A stretch of 64,000 nt of DNA from Ashinkailepas kermadecensis (GCA_034440615.1 JAOTOM010005129.1:1008871-1072870), one strand, 5' to 3'. Positions 11,141-22,845 are shown, counted from the stretch's first letter. Program-made: numbers and translations. The notes: a model not told the origin generated them from the sequence alone.

Positions 11141-11159
11141 GGGTGCCCTTGGCAGTATG

Positions 11160-14125
11160 AAAATGTAGAAACACATGGAAAAGCGCCCTTGCTGCCTTCC
11201 TATGCTAACATGCAGCCCACGATGTAAATCGAAGTGCATCGGCTAAGTAACATGCACATATTACCAATTTCGGCGATGCATTTTTAGTTTTGAACCTCTC
11301 ACAAGCTGGCAGGAACTGGTGGGCTATGGCCTCAAATATGCTTGGGAACGTTAACCACGATCCCTATGGGCGTCGCTTGGAAAGTCAGGCCCAAAATGAA
11401 TTTGGCTCGCCCAATATTTCTAGTCACCTCATGCACCTTGGCAGGATGCATTTAAATTTTGATGGGTCGGGTGGCTAGAATTACGTCTTGAGAGTGCTTC
11501 GCTTCTATTCCATTAACATGGTAGAGTGAAGACGCTGTCAATTCTTCTGTTGGATGTTTTAGAGCAATAATGCTTATGCAACATGGAACTTGGTAGATGG
11601 GTGACGGGCGCTCTTTTATTTGATGGTGATAAAATGGCTACAATGAACCTCTGTGTTTGAGACTTTAGCTGTAGACAATATTTTATTGAACGTAATGACC
11701 GTCCAAATTTTATCACAGAGATTAGCAGGGTGTCCAACCGACTTCCGATCGGAATTTTGACAAAATTGTCAAAGTCGGAATTTAGATTCCGACATACATC
11801 CCAGTACCCATCAGGACCAGTGTGCAAACTACCTGTGTCAATTAGTAAGCTTGTAATTGGCTGTCATGGTCTCGCCTGAGCGGAGCATATGTTGGTGAAA
11901 GCTCGCAGGTCTCTGTCGAGGGGAGAGTGTGAGCTTAGAGGCGTGGCGGACCATAGAGGTAATTTGCACTGCTTTGAAAGCGAGTGGGTTTTGCAAGCAA
12001 GTCAAAGGCAAGTGTGCATTTACGTTAAGAGTTTTACGTTATAGTGTGTGACGTTAAGGTGCTGAAGGCGGGGCCTGGGTGGAGGACATCTCCCGGTTAT
12101 TTGGTGTTTTTGTTCGCTTTACTCCTCCGCTAGATAATTTATAGTTGGGGTGGGTGAGGGTTGGCGAGAAAGTCCGTTTTTGCCAGGGTACCGGCACTAG
12201 CCTACTCTGTCGAATGGCGCCGAGGGATCCTCACCGTGCGGACAGGGAGGTATCAGTGGATGACGCCATATGTCACATGTGTCGTCGCGGCGGCGCAGAA
12301 CGCAGCTATCTGCCGCCACATGGCGACCGAGACCAATCCGACGCGGCACTTGGATAAACAGGTCGTGCAGCGGGCGCGGGCCGGCCGGCCGGCGGCTGCC
12401 GGCGGCCCGCGACGTTACCGGCCGGCCGAGCAGCGACACGACCCGCCCCTCGATCCTCCTCGGCGGTGTACCGACGCCACGCCACACCACGCGGCCCGCC
12501 GGCGCCGCCCCGCCCAGAGGCGGCTATTTCGGGCCGGGGCGGCGGGCCCGCCGTCGGCCGGCCCGGTCCGGGCTGGGCCGGGCCGGGCCAGGGTCCGGTC
12601 TCTCGGCCGGACGCCCCGACATCGTGTGTTCCGACCGCCACCGTGCCGCGCGATCGCCGCCGGGGAGGGGGGGGGGGGGGGAGGGACAGCCGAGCGTGGG
12701 ACTTTGGGGCGGCTGGCGCGCCAGCCGGATAGGAGGCGACCAACTGACTTGCAAGCCACTCGCCCGCCGAGCCGGTGAATGTGCACCCGAACCTTCGCGT
12801 GCGTGCCACGCGTCGGTGCTGCGCCCAGGAAAGGGTGGATTGTTCGGTGGCTGCATGCAGAGTGGGATCGTCCTGTGTGTCGGTCAATGGCGGTGTTTGG
12901 ACTGCGACATAAATCTACCGGCTCCGGCAGAAATCTAGAAATAAATAACCAATCTCCGTCAAGTGCGACGGAAAACCAGACGGCTGCGGGAGATTCATCC
13001 GGATCAAAAACAGCTATCTGCTGTCCGTCCCATACAGGCCCACGCGAACACATTAACAACACAAAAATACGATCATGGCGACGCGGCGGCAAACCGGCAA
13101 CGCGGCCAGCAGCAAGCGAGGACCCCGCAACGTACGCTGGGCTTGGCTTCCGTCCAAGCCGCTGAGATACATCATGCATAAATGTAAACCTCATCGGCGG
13201 CTCAATTGCTCTCGACTTCCGGAAGAGCACTGATGAGCGATCCGGACAGATAAGACGCATCGCGCCATCGCTTCTGTAATGGCTGAATTATGCATCAATA
13301 TACACCGCACCGTCAGAGAAGGTAACGCGCAAACAGCCTCCGACGGGGTGTAGAGTGTCGCGGGTGAAAACATGAGACCAAAATTGTTCCCTCCGACGCA
13401 CTGCTCGCCCGCGCAACATTCCAGCCGATTACCCAATTTTAGGCTGCGTTGTTCGTCTTCCTCATTCCGCGAATTCCGAGGTGTGACGTCACATATTTCG
13501 TGGGCTGCAGCCGCGGAGCGTTCCGTTAAATTTCGCGGCTTTATTTTATTATTAAATCTTTATTTGTATACTTAAATTTTCGGCTTGATCGGTTTGATCC
13601 CTAAATGTACATGAGCATTCATTAGTAACATTTTCGCACAATCCCGCCTAATCGTATCCCCTCCACAGCATTACTTACGAACTATCAATGTCTTCCTTGG
13701 CCCGAATACCACCTCCAGTGAGCGTCGCCATCTTGCAAGAAATCGCATAGGACGGGGCTGACAGCTTTTCTTCAGTCCGCGCGGTCCCCGCGGAATCCAC
13801 GACATCTGGACGCGTAGTTCGCGAGAAATAGACAAAGAAGGACACATGACGTCAGAGTCCATGGAATTCGTGGACGGAACGTGACAAAGAACGCAGCCTA
13901 AGTCGCTGCAACAACACTCACTGAGTGTACTAATGCAGCCAAAGTCAGGCCCGAGGTCTCAATAGACAAAGCGAACAGTGCGCTGCAGAAGAAGCATGCC
14001 ACGACTGGATTCAAATGGAGGAAAAAAACTGTCTTTAAAGGGAGTATCTAGGAAAATCGCTCATACCACCAGCTGAGCACGGGAGAAGAGCCTGGGACTC
14101 GCTCACAGCGTCCTCTACTGTTGGA
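11160..14125. other. Unannotated DNA with strong CpG-rich island at 12360-12770
   Basis: No gene is recognised. The block 12360-12770 is extremely GC- and CpG-rich (repeated GGCCGGCC and GGGCCGGGCC) with a G-run at 12667-12682. It could be a promoter island or simply repeat decay. Long frames on both strands (for example 12415-13260 minus and 12270-12938 plus) overlap each other, are rich in Arg/Pro/Gly and show no domain. A TGTGACGTCACA palindrome (CRE-like) lies at about 13481-13492. Confidence 0.45.
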
Positions 14126-14132
14126 CCATGCA

Positions 14133-14262
14133 GTGTCGCCAACCACCCGCGCAGATTATTCGTGGGTGATCTGGCAACTAGCCGGCTGTGGGATTCGAAC
14201 CCAGGACATTGCATCAGGTGCCGAACTCCACGAGGACCCAGTTACTGCGATCGTCTGAGCAA
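14133..14262 (-). mobile_element. tRNA-derived SINE, diverged
   Basis: The plus strand shows GTGTCGCCAACC, a diverged form of the shared domain, then GGGATTCGAACCC, the reverse of a B box, then a degraded A-box side ending near GACCCAGTTACTGCGATC. This is an old copy of the SINE families seen at 5917 and 19027. No TSD was found. Confidence 0.6.
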
Positions 14263-14939
14263 GGGAATGTCAAACACATGTTATTGACTAAGTCACTGTG
14301 ATGTAATCAGGAGTGTCATCCGACATCCTCCTGCACGAAAATACCCAGGTTGAAGCGATGTATGAGCATGTGTAAAAGGTCCAGACGAGTTCCAGAGAAA
14401 AATACGGGCCAGCCGTCACCCAGACAGATCAAGCCTGAGATACGGGCGCGCTGGTGCCCGTATTTTCCGTTACGGTACAGGACGGTAAAGTCGATTAATG
14501 TGATGCGAGGTGATGTGAAATGAGAAAAAATGACGTGAGGCAAGGAAAAGTACAGCAATGAAGATAACCGGCGAAACAACGAGCCCAGGTAATATCACGT
14601 GTCCTTGTGTCAGACTGAAAGGTCAGGTCGGGTCAGGTCAGGTCAGGTCACGTGATGTGAGCTCAGGCGAGGTCAAGTATGATGAGATCGGATGAGGTTA
14701 GATCGAGCCCAGGCAAGATTTGCATAAGACTAGCAAGCTGGTCTCGATTGAGTTCCATCACTTCTACGTCAGCAGGCCAAATTGGATCACATTACGAAGA
14801 TCCACAACGAGCGAAACGGCATCAGCTCAAAACCAACGACCCATTCCAGCACGTAAAACGTTGAATCGTGACCACGTCGCCAGCGAGCGTGTGATTGGTG
14901 ACTCAGTAGTGAGCGTGAGTCGTGACTCAATCAGCAGTG
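14263..14939. other. Unannotated DNA with GGTCA microsatellite
   Basis: A short GGTCA pentamer run lies at about 14619-14650 (GGTCAGGTCGGGTCAGGTCA and on). The remainder shows no gene or known family. Confidence 0.5.
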
Positions 14940-15080
14940 AGCGCTGGCAATAGTAAGCGGCAGCGCTGGCAACTGTAGTAACTGGCAGCGCAGGCAACTG
15001 TAGTAACTGGCAGCGCAGGCAACTGTAGTAACTGGCAGCGCAGGCAACTGTAGTAACTGGCAGCGCAGGCAGAAGTAAGC
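14940..15080. repeat. 25-bp tandem array, about 5 copies
   Basis: The unit AACTGTAGTAACTGGCAGCG followed by CAGGC starts at 14971, 14996, 15021 and 15046, with a degenerate copy before the first. The period is not a multiple of three, yet one minus-strand frame stays open by chance, giving a cysteine- and leucine-rich repeat that I do not regard as a protein. Confidence 0.9.
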
Positions 15081-15339
15081 GTGTGTTGCATTGTTGCATG
15101 CAGTTGCAACAAGTCGAGCAATGGCGTGTGCCGGGTTGGAAAAGCAGCCTTGTGCTGGATTTTCGTCATACAGAACATTATGCTGTCTGGACAAATATCA
15201 TTGCATTTTCTTGCCAGAATATTGAACCGTGCTGTTCGACGATGACTGCGATCTCTTTGCTTTTGGATCAAGCCTGACGCGCAATGGGAAGCATCAAATA
15301 AGGTCCTAATGTCAGAAACAGAAGAGCAGCAAGCGCGGC

Positions 15340-15489
15340 GTGAGTCGTGACCGCGTGAGTCATGGCCGCGTGAGTCATGGCCGCGTGAGTCGTGACCGCG
15401 TGAGTCATGGCCGCGTGAGTCGTGACCGCGTGAGTCATGGCCGCGTGAGTCGTGGCCGCGTGAGTCGTGACCGCGTGAGTCATGGCCGC
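15340..15489. repeat. 15-bp tandem array, 10 copies
   Basis: Ten contiguous 15-mers of the form GTGAGTCRTGRCCGC. The period keeps all frames open, and the minus strand would encode a pentapeptide repeat RGHDS. The nearby sequence 14900-14940 has related GTGAGTCGTGACTC phrases, suggesting that the local sequence seeded the array. I treat it as non-coding. Confidence 0.9.
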
Positions 15490-16530
15490 GTGACCGAGTG
15501 ACCGAGTGAGCAGCGAACACGGAGTCGCACGAGCCGTGACCGCACGACCGGCGATCGTCGCCCGATCGTCACTCGGGCGCCGAGCCGTCGAGTCCGGGCC
15601 GCTGGCGTGGCGTCCAGTCGGCGTAAAATTCGAACTAACAACGGTCCGGATTGGATGCCGGCGGTCGCCGGGCCGCCCACGGGGCACCTGTCGCGGCGGT
15701 GGCCGGCCACACCGGCAGTGTCAGGCACTCGGGAGGTGTCAGGTACCGGCTCGGCAGAGCGTCCATCGGCCAGCCTCTACCAGAACCAGCGTCCAGAAGA
15801 ATCAGAATCGGCGCACTCTGGAAATTGTATTGCACCCCAAGCGCCCATACATGCTTTCTCCCTTAATACTTCCGCCTTTTGAGAGGGATTTAGACCCCGA
15901 AGAAGAACCAGAATCAGCTTCACGTTGCACCATACCGGCGGCCACGCAGGAATCTGCCGACGAGTACCCTCACCACGGAAAAAAAGAGTGAGGAAAGGTA
16001 GAATACTCAAATGTATCCAGCCCCAAAAAATATAATAAAACTGCAATTCCCACTTCACCGAGATCTCGGGCCTGCATCTTGGTAAGATGATGCGGCGAGC
16101 GTCCTGAACCCAGCGGCATCACGAGGAGGGGTCGACGGTCCCGGTGGCGGTACCATCTCGCAGCATGAGTGGCCGTGTCACGTCCTGACCGGATGTTCCG
16201 GGCGGAATCTGCCGACGCCAGCGTTCGACAAGACCGCGGCGAGGCCTTGGCCGGGGCGCGGCACGGATCACGGCAGCAAGGACGCTCGCCGTCAAATTAC
16301 ACGCCAGTCACCACAGCATGGTCCCGCTTCACATCACCACACGGTCCCACGTCACGACCATGCCAGGTCATGATCCATGCAGGTCAGGAACCCTGCAACT
16401 CATCAAATGAGCAAGGTCACGACCGATGCAAGTCAAAAGTTGCGACCTTTCATGGGAGCCCGGACGTGGAACTATGACCGGTCGATATCAGAGCGGATAA
16501 CGTTTGCAAGCTTTGCTCTTGTAGTGAGTT
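15490..16530. other. Unannotated CpG-rich DNA
   Basis: A CpG-rich stretch (15500-15780), then ordinary sequence. A loose GGTCA/CATGGTC repeat occurs at 16310-16440. No gene or domain is recognised; overlapping frames on both strands are compositional. Confidence 0.4.
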
Positions 16531-16533
16531 CGT

Positions 16534-16690
16534 TGGCCATTGGTTTTTACGACGTGTCGGCTGATGTGACCATGTAGCGTCGCCAATCTCTTGCGCCGAT
16601 TGGTCGAGGGCGAAGAGAGCGACAGGTGGGACTCGAACCCACACACCTTCGGTTGGGGCACGAGCACTACACCAAGACTACTCGACCCCC
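16534..16690 (-). mobile_element. tRNA-derived SINE, family A
   Basis: The minus strand begins GGGGGTCGAGTAGTCTTGG, with an A-box-like TGGTGTAGTG, a B box GGTTCGAGTCC and then the shared domain to a tail read on the plus strand as TTGGCCATTGGTTTTTACGA. Both promoter boxes are recognisable. No clear TSD could be placed. It resembles the copy at 60676. Confidence 0.8.
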
Positions 16691-16785
16691 TTGGTACTTA
16701 ATATTGTCGCCAATTTGTACCACAAAGCATGCAAATCAGACCGACTACAATAATATTTGTTCAGACGTATAAGATTGTGTTCCTA

Positions 16786-16839
16786 TTAGTTATTTGATAT
16801 TGAGGGCGCATCGACTACAAAGGTCATTTTGCGGCTATA
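16786..16839 (-). mobile_element. Micro-retroposon, long form, diverged
   Basis: The plus strand reads TTAGTTATTTGATATTGAGG, GCGCATCGACTAC, then AAGGTCATTTTGCGGC. This aligns over its length with the 55-61-bp micro-retroposons at 11086 and 20448. Flanks show no clear TSD, so it is probably an older copy. Confidence 0.55.
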
Positions 16840-17408
16840 CTCGCCCTCTCAAACAGGCCAAACAATACACATATACAGTTCAACCATCACAACATATCAC
16901 TTTTAGAGCATACATACAATTGTGCACCATATCATAGCCACGGTAACGGCGCATGAGCTTGATCTTCCCCCATAATTGCCAGTGTATTTCGACAAGGCGC
17001 AACACAGTCAGTCTGTATTGGATGTGCTCCGTTCCGATTGACACGGTAGCACGCCACACAACAGCATGGGAGGCTGGCAGTCCTGCTGGACAACTTCAGG
17101 CACGATGTGGCAACACCACGTTCAGGAATGCCACACGGCGTTGTACACAACTGGCCCTCGATCGTTCCGTCCTGCTTCGAAGCATGCCAGAGAAACACCG
17201 CAAACGACAGAGGAGGCATGGTTGCCCTGAACAGTTGGTGTGTCTAATGTCCTGCGCCAGGACTCGGGCCTGTGCTCACGCCACCGATCGAGATCTTGAA
17301 CGTGTTCTGACCGACATCAAACATGTAAATGAGTAGCCAAAGGGCGGGCTTTGCCGGCTATCCGGAGGATAGCTTGCTTTACAGACCGCGACGGCATGAA
17401 TGGCATGA

Positions 17409-17447
17409 ACGGCATGAATGTGCACATACTGTGCACATTCATGCCGT
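17409..17447. repeat. Palindrome with short GGCATGAA repeat
   Basis: Short 9-bp GGCATGAAT/GGCATGAAC units (from about 17393) run into an inverted repeat: CGGCATGAATGTGCAC, a 5-bp spacer, then GTGCACATTCATGCCG. A transcript would fold into a 16-bp stem. No function is assigned. Confidence 0.7.
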
Positions 17448-17460
17448 CGACAGGCTGTCC

Positions 17461-17665
17461 ATCGGGGGCTGGCACGTGCCCAGTTAAGCCAGACGCGGTC
17501 ATGCACCCCTATCGGAAGTTACATCGGGGGCTGGCATGTGCCCAGTTAAGCCAGGCGCGGTCATGCACCCTATCGGAAGTTACATCGGGGGCTGGCATGT
17601 GCCCAGTTAAGCCAGGCGCGGTCATGCACCCTATCGGAAGTTACATCGGGGGCTGGCATGTGTTG
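17461..17665. repeat. 61-62-bp tandem array, about 3.3 copies
   Basis: ATCGGGGGCTGGCA starts units at 17461, 17523, 17584 and 17645. The units also share CCCAGTTAAGCCAG and GCGGTCATGCACCC. Low divergence implies recent duplication. Confidence 0.9.
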
Positions 17666-17699
17666 AGACACGCCAGACGTATCTGGTAAGCTACAGCGG

Positions 17700-18155
17700 A
17701 GGCGGTGTGTGACGTCGCCTACCAATCAGTTTCTTCACCGTTGCGACGTGAGGTGGCACGCGGCCCGAGAACCTGATCTCGGGGCCCGCAACAACACCCG
17801 TGGGGTTCAGCGGGACGCTTCTGGAAGTCAACGCTCGAGTCAGACATATCCTTCTGGAATGGCACTCTGTGATGTTGGCAACAGGAATTCCGCTACATAG
17901 AGGCGATCCGCTCGCACATTCGGTGCATAATAAGCATATAAAGATATATGGTTGAAACCATCGCGCCCATATTCCTACCCTAATAACCTAATCAGGAATA
18001 CATTTTGCACAGTAAATGAGTAGTAATGAACTAGTACATCATCGCTATAACAATAAACTTACTATATGTCGCTTGCTTTCCAACAATTCCAGATTGCTAT
18101 CCCCTGAGGATTCCTGGAGCACGCGCAGATAGATATCCAGTGCAAAGCAAAGCAA
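17700..18155. other. Unannotated DNA
   Basis: Nothing recognisable as a gene or a repeat family. Confidence 0.4.
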
Positions 18156-18157
18156 AT

Positions 18158-18277
18158 CACCAACATGTCACGCCGATTGGTCGCGAGTGGACTCGGTAAT
18201 CCCGCCGGTTGCGGGATTCGAACTAACGACCTTGCCATCAAGAACCGAACGCCCGCAGACCGAGCTACCGCGACTTT
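18158..18277 (-). mobile_element. tRNA-derived SINE, family B, 3'-truncated
   Basis: Plus-strand order: ACATGTCACGCCGATTGGTC, then the reverse B box GGGATTCGAAC, then GACCGAGCTACCGCG as the reverse A-box end. It lacks the terminal tail region carried by the copies at 5917 and 4239. No TSD was located. Confidence 0.75.
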
Positions 18278-18458
18278 ATCGGCGAATAGGGTTTCCAGAC
18301 TTCTCCGCAAGCGAAATATACTAACCAACCAAACTATTGACAACTGCGCCGAATATACGTTTTGTTATTGAAACCTACTGGTAATTGGCCCGAATATTAT
18401 TACTAGTATTATATTCCGAATATTAATAATTCACCCGAAGATAGATCACGTATACACT

Positions 18459-18664
18459 GGGGGCGCAGCCAATGGGTGGGTGGGGGGGTCCGCCCCTAGG
18501 AACCAAAAATACGCCAGATCAAACAAGAAATTGAGATTTTCACTACACAAAACCAGAAACAGAGGCCGCTTTTGGCGCACGAAGCGCGCCGAAAGCGACC
18601 TCTGTTTTATGGATTGAAAACAATTCGTCGGGCCCGCCCGTAACAAAATTCCGGCTGCGCCCCT
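18459..18664. mobile_element. Small MITE with GGGGCGCAGCC terminal inverted repeats
   Basis: The left end reads GGGGGCGCAGCC and the right end reads GGCTGCGCCCCTG, which are inverted copies. Flanks TATACACT (18451-18458) and TGTACACT (18665-18672) agree at 7 of 8 positions, fitting an 8-bp hAT-type TSD. The left TIR appears to lack the first two bases. An internal imperfect hairpin lies at about 18560-18606. It has no coding capacity and would need a transposase supplied elsewhere. Confidence 0.65.
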
Positions 18665-19026
18665 GTGTACACTGTACAGTGCCAACACACCTTAGTTGGC
18701 CTACTACCTGGCGACTAGGCCCATCCCAGCTACTACCTCCAGCTGGTGACCGAGTGGTAGAATACAACACCGGGCAGAGAAGTTCAATGGATACCGCCGC
18801 CGCCGCAGTCATCCGGTCCCGGGCCGACACACACAGCTGCGGCCACGCCAGGTCGTGGGGGCGCGCGCAACCAATCAAAGGCCACTCCGGCCATCAATCA
18901 GGCCGAAGGTTCGTCGGCTACGGTTATTGGAGTTCGGATGGGTCCCGGTCCCGGCCGATTGATGATTGTTGCCGGAAAGTTGCCATCAGTGAGGAGTAGG
19001 TGTAAGGGGGGGGGGGGTATCCTCGG

Positions 19027-19168
19027 TTGGTTGGTTATTGGTTGTACGACACGTCGACCGTTGAGTCATATAGCGTCGCCAATCTTTCACGCCGATTGGT
19101 CGCGGGCGAAGAGTAGCGACAGGTGAGACTCGAACCCACAATCTTTCGATTGTGAGACGAGCATCTTA
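19027..19168 (-). mobile_element. tRNA-derived SINE, family A, with 13-bp TSD
   Basis: Flanked by GGGGTATCCTCGG at 19014-19026 and 19169-19181. The plus-strand sequence starts TTGGTTGGTTATTGGTTGTA, contains CGTCGACC, then the shared domain and the reverse B box GACTCGAACCC, and stops at GACGAGCATCTTA. The first ~20 bases of the tRNA head seen in the copy at 60676 are missing, so it is slightly 5'-truncated. The perfect TSD indicates a young insertion. Confidence 0.9.
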
Positions 19169-19181
19169 GGGGTATCCTCGG

Positions 19182-20134
19182 GAAGTCGTCTCAGTGTAGT
19201 ACCCGTGAGTTGTAGGAGGCTTAGGCCGCGACTTTAACTTGTGGGTAATGCTGTACTGGAAAGTCATCGAGATTCTCCGGGAAGAACGATGGTGCACGAG
19301 AGATAAATTATCTTCTCGAGTGCGTCCATCGTCGAAGAAATACGCCCATCGGAGGCGAAACCCATGCGATTTTCAGGAAGAAAGATGGCATCCTCCTGTA
19401 AGCTAACTCTGGTCACGGGTGTGTATCTCCGACGAGGCGCTTTGTTTTCGCACATTAGTGTGACTTCACTTTCCACTGACCAAGAAATCCCTCTCAAAAG
19501 GCGGAAGTATTAATGGAGAAGGCATGTATGGACGCTTCGGGTGCAATACAATTTCTATAGTGCTGCAGAATACACTAGCTTGTGTGAGAAATGACGAATC
19601 TAGACTGGGCTTTCCAACTTGTTTTCCAATTCAGGGTTGGTAAGCTTTTGTGGCCTTGGCCGGCTTAAGCGAACCGGCTGAAGCTAGTTTAGCTATCTGG
19701 AGGTGTAAGCCGTCAAAAACTCATTCCATCTCCCAGTGTTAACCCCATTAATCCAGCAGGTTCAAAACAAACATACCACCGATGAAAAGTAATATTGATT
19801 CCTAGGATCACCTATCTACCATATCTACTGCATTTATTATGTATATTTTGCCATTTTCATCATAGCTATGAACAGCAATATGATGTTGTTGTTGTTGTTG
19901 TTGGGCAAGGGTTCCATTTTCCCACTGCATGCGACGCATATGATAGGCATCCGTCATTACAGTTGGACATATAATTGGTATTGAGTGACTGGGCTTTTGA
20001 TATCGGCAGATGCTTGTATTAAATAAGTTATTAAAGTTAGGAAGTAATTAAAGAAGTGCTGGACACTTCTTTAATTCATTCATGCTACTGATTTGGGCAA
20101 AAACAAAGTTGGCAAGCGCAGATATCAAACATGT
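19182..20134. other. Unannotated DNA with GTT microsatellite
   Basis: A GTT run lies near 19884-19902. No gene or repeat family is recognised. Confidence 0.45.
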
Positions 20135-20148
20135 TAATGTTGATATGT

Positions 20149-20193
20149 ATATGGCTTAGCGGCGCGTCGACTCCCAATGCCATTTTGCATCCA
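20149..20193 (-). mobile_element. Micro-retroposon, long form, diverged, probable TSD
   Basis: The plus strand reads GGCTTAGCGGCGCGTCGACT followed by CCCAATGCCATTTTGCATCC, aligning with the copy at 11086. Flanks TAATGTTGATATGT (20135-20148) and TAATATTGATGTTG (20194-20207) agree at 11 of 14 positions, consistent with an aged TSD. Confidence 0.65.
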
Positions 20194-20447
20194 TAATATT
20201 GATGTTGGTAGACTACAATGGGAAGCATGCCCATGTCTCATTTGCTTTCATACAGATTGGACACTACATCTTTTAATATTCAGATATGTCAGCGGATCCA
20301 TTTCAGTCTGCACAATATTGTACCAAAACTAACAGAGTGCACTTAGCTGATCAATGCGTCACGCCAAGATGGCCGACAATGAACCAGTCTGTGTCGAGCA
20401 CCAAGACATTAAACAAACGCCAAAAGCACTACACCACAACAGCACAG

Positions 20448-20508
20448 TTAGTTAGTTAGTTATTTGGGTTTTAGGGCGCATCAACTGCATTGGTTATACA
20501 GCGCCCAT
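20448..20508 (-). mobile_element. Micro-retroposon, long form (61 bp) with 13-bp TSD
   Basis: Flanked by CACAACAGCACAG at 20435-20447 and 20509-20521, a perfect match. On the minus strand it starts ATGGGCGCTGTATAACC, has GCGCCCTAAAACCCAAAT and ends in a CTAA-type tail. Its 5' end falls at the same base as in the copies at 11086, 55058 and 59306. The GGGCGC/GCGCCC pair is kept although the loop has diverged. Confidence 0.9.
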
Positions 20509-20521
20509 CACAACAGCACAG

Positions 20522-21055
20522 ATTGTCACCAAAAACATCAGCTGGGATGATCCTTTAAAAAATAAAACACTACGGGTGAAATGTTTGGCATCGAGATGAA
20601 AGCTCCTTCCAGACCTTGAGATTCTTCTACTGTGCAGGCTGGATTCAGGATCAGGTATAGATATTTCAATTAAAAACCTAAGAGAAGAGCTCCGTGGTTA
20701 CATTCACATGCAATCTAACAGGTATTTGAAATCGATGTAGCGCTTGGGTACATGTCTACAAGGGAGATTGTGGTTTATGTACACAATCTTGCTGCATATT
20801 GCTGGCCATGTTTTACTCCGCAAATGTCATTTTACGTCTAGGCCAACTTTGGCCGGTTTTGGCCAGCTTAAACCAGCCTTAGTCGGCTTTTCCCAACCCT
20901 GCTCCAATTATCTCAATAAATTGCAATTCTGCAAGCAGCGGAAACATTCTACCTCTTAAACTCTACCAGGAATTTCTCGGGCAGTTTCCATCTTGCAGAG
21001 TAGGCTCCCGCCCTTTAGCCGCATTGTGACCGCACTGGGTTTACTGGTCTCAGGC
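20522..21055. other. Unannotated DNA
   Basis: A loose repeat of GGCC-TTTGGCCGGTTTTGGCC phrases occurs around 20840-20900. Nothing else is recognisable. Confidence 0.4.
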
Positions 21056-21113
21056 GACAGCTGGGGCCGGCTACTGGGGCCGGCTACTGGGGCCGGCGAC
21101 AACTGGGGCCGGC
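21056..21113. repeat. 15-bp tandem array, about 4 copies
   Basis: Units of the form CTGGGGCCGGCTACT or a close variant repeat from 21059 to 21113. Confidence 0.8.
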
Positions 21114-21454
21114 GCGTCTCGTGCTCAGTGGCCCATCCGTGGGGCGTATCTCGCAGCACGCACAGTTGTCTCGATCGGGTCATGAGTTGCTTACTCTTGT
21201 CTACGTGCCCATTCGTTGTGTGGAGAGAATCCCAACTAGACGTCAGAGATGACACGACACAATGCATGCCATGCATCGATGCATGGCGCGCTGTGACATA
21301 TGCAAAGTTAATACGCTGTGATGCGACATATGCAAAGTTAATACGCTGCGACAATGCACCGTTCACATTGCTCAGGGCTGTTCATCTAAAATACGAATAT
21401 TTTCCCAGGTGCTCTGGATCTGAGCCTGTCTGGGGCCCCAGCCCATCGAGGCTC

Positions 21455-21715
21455 GCAGCTCAACCGAGAGCCACAGCCCACCGAGAGCCACAGCCCACCG
21501 GGGGTCGCAGCCCACCATGAGCAACAGCCCACCGAGGGCCGCAGCCCATCGAGGCTCGCAGCCCACCGAGGGTCGCAGCCCACGAGGGTCGCAGCCCACC
21601 GAGGGTCGCAGCCTACCGAGGGTCGCAGCTCACCGAGGGTCGCAGCTCACCGAGGGTCGCAGCCCACCGAGGGTCGCAGCCCACCGAGGCTCGCAGCCCA
21701 CCGAGGGCTGTGGAA
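21455..21715. repeat. 18-bp tandem array, about 14 copies
   Basis: Units of the form CCGAGGGTCGCAGCCCAC with occasional deletions of one base. Frames through the array on both strands encode short repeats but break at the indels. It looks like an ordinary minisatellite. Confidence 0.9.
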
Positions 21716-22440
21716 TCCGTGTAACATATTCGTGGAATTCTGACTTACCGTCATTTGTTATGCAAGTTTCTGCTGCCATTCGTCACACAAGTATAACATA
21801 TGACCGTGTACAAACGTGCAGAGCACACACTTGTACTCGCAAGTTAACGATACACTCGAGCTGCTTGAACTCGATTCGCATCCAAGTTGCACCAAGGCTA
21901 AAGTTTAAATGATATGGAATTAACTTTGAGCGAGAGGAAAGAGAGGAAAAACCTGATAGAATATACTCCGAAGTGTCCCTGGCAACAATACCCCCCCCCC
22001 CATGAAAGGCTTCTGCACCGACTTATATTCAGCTTTGTCATAGTTATACCCGATCAGTGAGTATGACAGTCATTACGATATTTCACTGTGATATTATGCA
22101 CACAAGACTTCATTCGTCACAACTCCGCTTCTGACGCAGAATTGATTCGCCCGGTACGCCAAAAGGTCCAAGATAATAGCAAATAAAAGTACTGCTGCAA
22201 AAATCGAACAAAATAGTCCGCTAATAACCGCACCATATCGTCGTCAACAGTTAAAAATTGACCCCAGAAATTGCATGCCTTCAACAACGTGTGCTAACAA
22301 TATTTAACTTAATCAGAACCATACTTGTTCTACAAGGAAACCAGGGTGTGCAAATCAGCAATCATTGCATGTGGCTTGGGCTCAATATTGACAAATGATG
22401 CGCGCAGGCGATCCTTTCCAGATTCAACGCTTATGATCCG
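21716..22440. other. Unannotated DNA
   Basis: No gene or repeat family recognised; a C-run lies at 21991-22001. Confidence 0.4.
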
Positions 22441-22845
22441 GAGGTGTCACCACTCGAATAGGCAGGTCACGTGGTGTCAGGAGCGGGGCTCCGGACATAA
22501 ACAGCTGCTGACAGGCCGGCTCCGTGGCAGGTCACGTGGTGTCAGGAGCGGTCGAATAGGCAGGTCACGTGGTGTCAGGAGCGGGGCTCCGGACATAAAC
22601 AGCTGCTGACAGGCCGGCTCCGTGGCAGGTCACGGGTGTAGGGGGGAAAGGCGTCGTGGTTGCGGGGCTCGACAAAACAGCTGCTGACAGGCGGCTGGGC
22701 GGTCACGTGTGTCGGAGCGGTCGAATAGGCAGGTCACGTGGTGTCGCGGGGCTGGAAAAGCGTTGTGTCGAATAGGCAGGTCACGTGGTGTCAGGAGCGG
22801 GGCTCCGGACATAAACAGCTGCTGACAGGCCGGCTCCGTGGCCTG
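22441..22845. repeat. ~100-bp complex tandem array, about 4 copies
   Basis: Units contain CGAATAGGCAGGTCACGTGG, TGTCAGGAGCGGGGCTCCGG and ACATAAACAGCTGCTGACAG. The unit at about 22640-22740 is ragged, with many single-base losses relative to its neighbours, unlike the clean units on either side. This may be uncorrected sequencing error. Confidence 0.8.

Noticed and set aside
12415..13260. 281-codon minus-strand frame in a CpG-rich island
   Set aside because: Mirrored by long frames on the plus strand and explained by few stop codons in GC-rich sequence; no motif.
15268..15687. Repeat protein with RGHDS or similar pentapeptides
   Set aside because: Caused by the 15-bp array, whose period keeps all frames open; no flanking coding signal.
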